Positions 5,941 through 6,241 of a stretch of DNA of 6,241 bases are shown here, in pieces. The stretch is from Halovenus sp. Its GTDB lineage: Archaea > Halobacteriota > Halobacteria > Halobacteriales > Haloarculaceae. A model generated the notes under the pieces. It was given only the letters and a program-made list of their open reading frames with translations, was not told the DNA's origin and made no database searches. Location: NCBI GenBank assembly GCA_028274925.1, contig JAQCNR010000250.1:1-6241 (forward strand). The letters run 5' to 3'. A program made the position numbers and the translations under genes. Every line of letters starts with the position of its first letter. The first letter of the stretch is position 1.

Positions 5941-5966
5941 ACAAAAACACGCGTAACGAAAACACG
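5941..5966. repeat. Tandem 11-bp direct repeat upstream of the TATA box
   Basis: ACAAAAACACG (5941-5951) and ACGAAAACACG (5956-5966) match at 10 of 11 positions and are offset by 15 bp. They lie about 18 bp upstream of the TATA box at 5916-5923 in the minus-strand sense, a typical place for an activator or repressor site in archaea. Confidence 0.45.
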
Positions 5967-6010
5967 ACCATCGTAATCCATCAACTATCAGTTAATCGTC
6001 AAAATACTTT

Positions 6011-6017
6011 TTATATA
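6011..6017 (-). promoter_or_regulatory. Second, stronger TATA box upstream
   Basis: On the minus strand the sequence reads GGGTATATAAAAAG. Its centre is about 29 bp before the ATG at 5984, so it could drive a longer form of the 354-residue protein or an mRNA with a leader of about 90 nt. Confidence 0.45.
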
Positions 6018-6074
6018 CCCAATCACGCACCGGCCCCATGCTGCACAACAATCGTAACGGCGTCAATTAAGCGA

Positions 6075-6241
6075 TTACTCCGTCGCCTCCACAAACTCCT
6101 GTGCCGTCTTGATAACATCAGCATCACCACCCAGAATTTCAATTAGCGGTTCGATCTCTTCAATCGCATCCAGCAACTCCGGATTTTCTTTCGCTAACCG
6201 GAGCAATTCCCGTCGCTGTTTGGACTCCTCTCTTTCTAGTT
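6075..6241 (-). CDS. C-terminal part of a charged helical protein (gene continues beyond the right edge)
   Basis: The last 54 codons are in the window, ending in TAA at 6075-6077. They read LEREESKQRRELLRLAKENP, then ELLDAIEEIEPLIEILGG, then DADVIKTAQEFVEATE. The sequence is highly charged with heptad-like Leu and Ile spacing. It therefore looks like one or two amphipathic helices or a coiled coil, a Gly-Gly turn and a final helix. There is no metal motif or membrane segment. The start, and thus any DNA-binding N-terminus, lies outside the window. It is on the same strand as the 354-residue gene, 180 bp upstream of that gene's ATG; the intervening TATA boxes suggest separate transcription. 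I do not recognise the family with confidence. Confidence 0.75.
   Translation of the reverse strand, partial: LEREESKQRRELLRLAKENPELLDAIEEIEPLIEILGGDADVIKTAQEFVEATE

Noticed and set aside
5895..5984. 30-residue N-terminal extension of the 354-residue protein as the annotated start
   Set aside because: The residues are basic and hydrophobic with AT-rich codons, and the ATG at 5894 has a correctly placed TATA box. It is kept only as a finding because a second TATA box exists.

Overview
The window looks haloarchaeal. The proteins are rich in Asp and Glu, base composition appears moderately GC-rich, and several starts have an AT-rich box about 25-31 bp upstream instead of a Shine-Dalgarno site, as in leaderless haloarchaeal transcripts. 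The multi-PAS/GAF sensor is also of a haloarchaeal style. I cannot name the genus.

Positions 1-2501 (plus strand) are a decayed locus. A large sensor protein with five PAS units and a GAF domain enters from before the window. It is broken by a one-base deletion near 1555 and an in-frame TAG at 2257. A third stretch resembling the start of a second, Bat-type GAF domain follows. Homology then stops at about 2412, where a short out-of-frame remnant resembling the C-terminus of an MDR-superfamily oxidoreductase (zinc alcohol dehydrogenase / quinone reductase) begins. No histidine kinase core or HTH_10 domain remains, so the original output of the sensor cannot be decided.

Positions 2502-3508 hold one small intact plus-strand gene (2811-3227), a 138-residue protein with two similar CxxC...CxxH zinc-binding modules. 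It lies behind an 11-bp imperfect inverted repeat. The flanking stretches hold no recognisable gene.

Positions 3509-4020 (minus strand) are the 3' end of an S9-family serine peptidase. The Ser-Asp-His triad is intact, but the N-terminal part is gone and there is a one-base deletion near 4002. The break at about 4020 touches the promoter of a 59-residue plus-strand gene (4060-4239).

Positions 4267-6241 are three minus-strand genes: the 3' end of a charged helical protein (6075-6241), a 354-residue protein (4830-5894) whose layout suggests an OB fold plus a catalytically dead PolB-exonuclease-like domain, and a 128-residue orphan (4348-4734). The orphan's stop codon is followed directly and in frame by 26 more codons.

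Overall this is accessory DNA in which truncated housekeeping-type or signalling genes alternate with small lineage-specific genes. No CRISPR array, tRNA, rRNA or intact insertion sequence was seen. No full pathway can be reconstructed; the least explained part is the minus-strand cluster with its double TATA box and tandem repeat upstream of the 354-residue gene.
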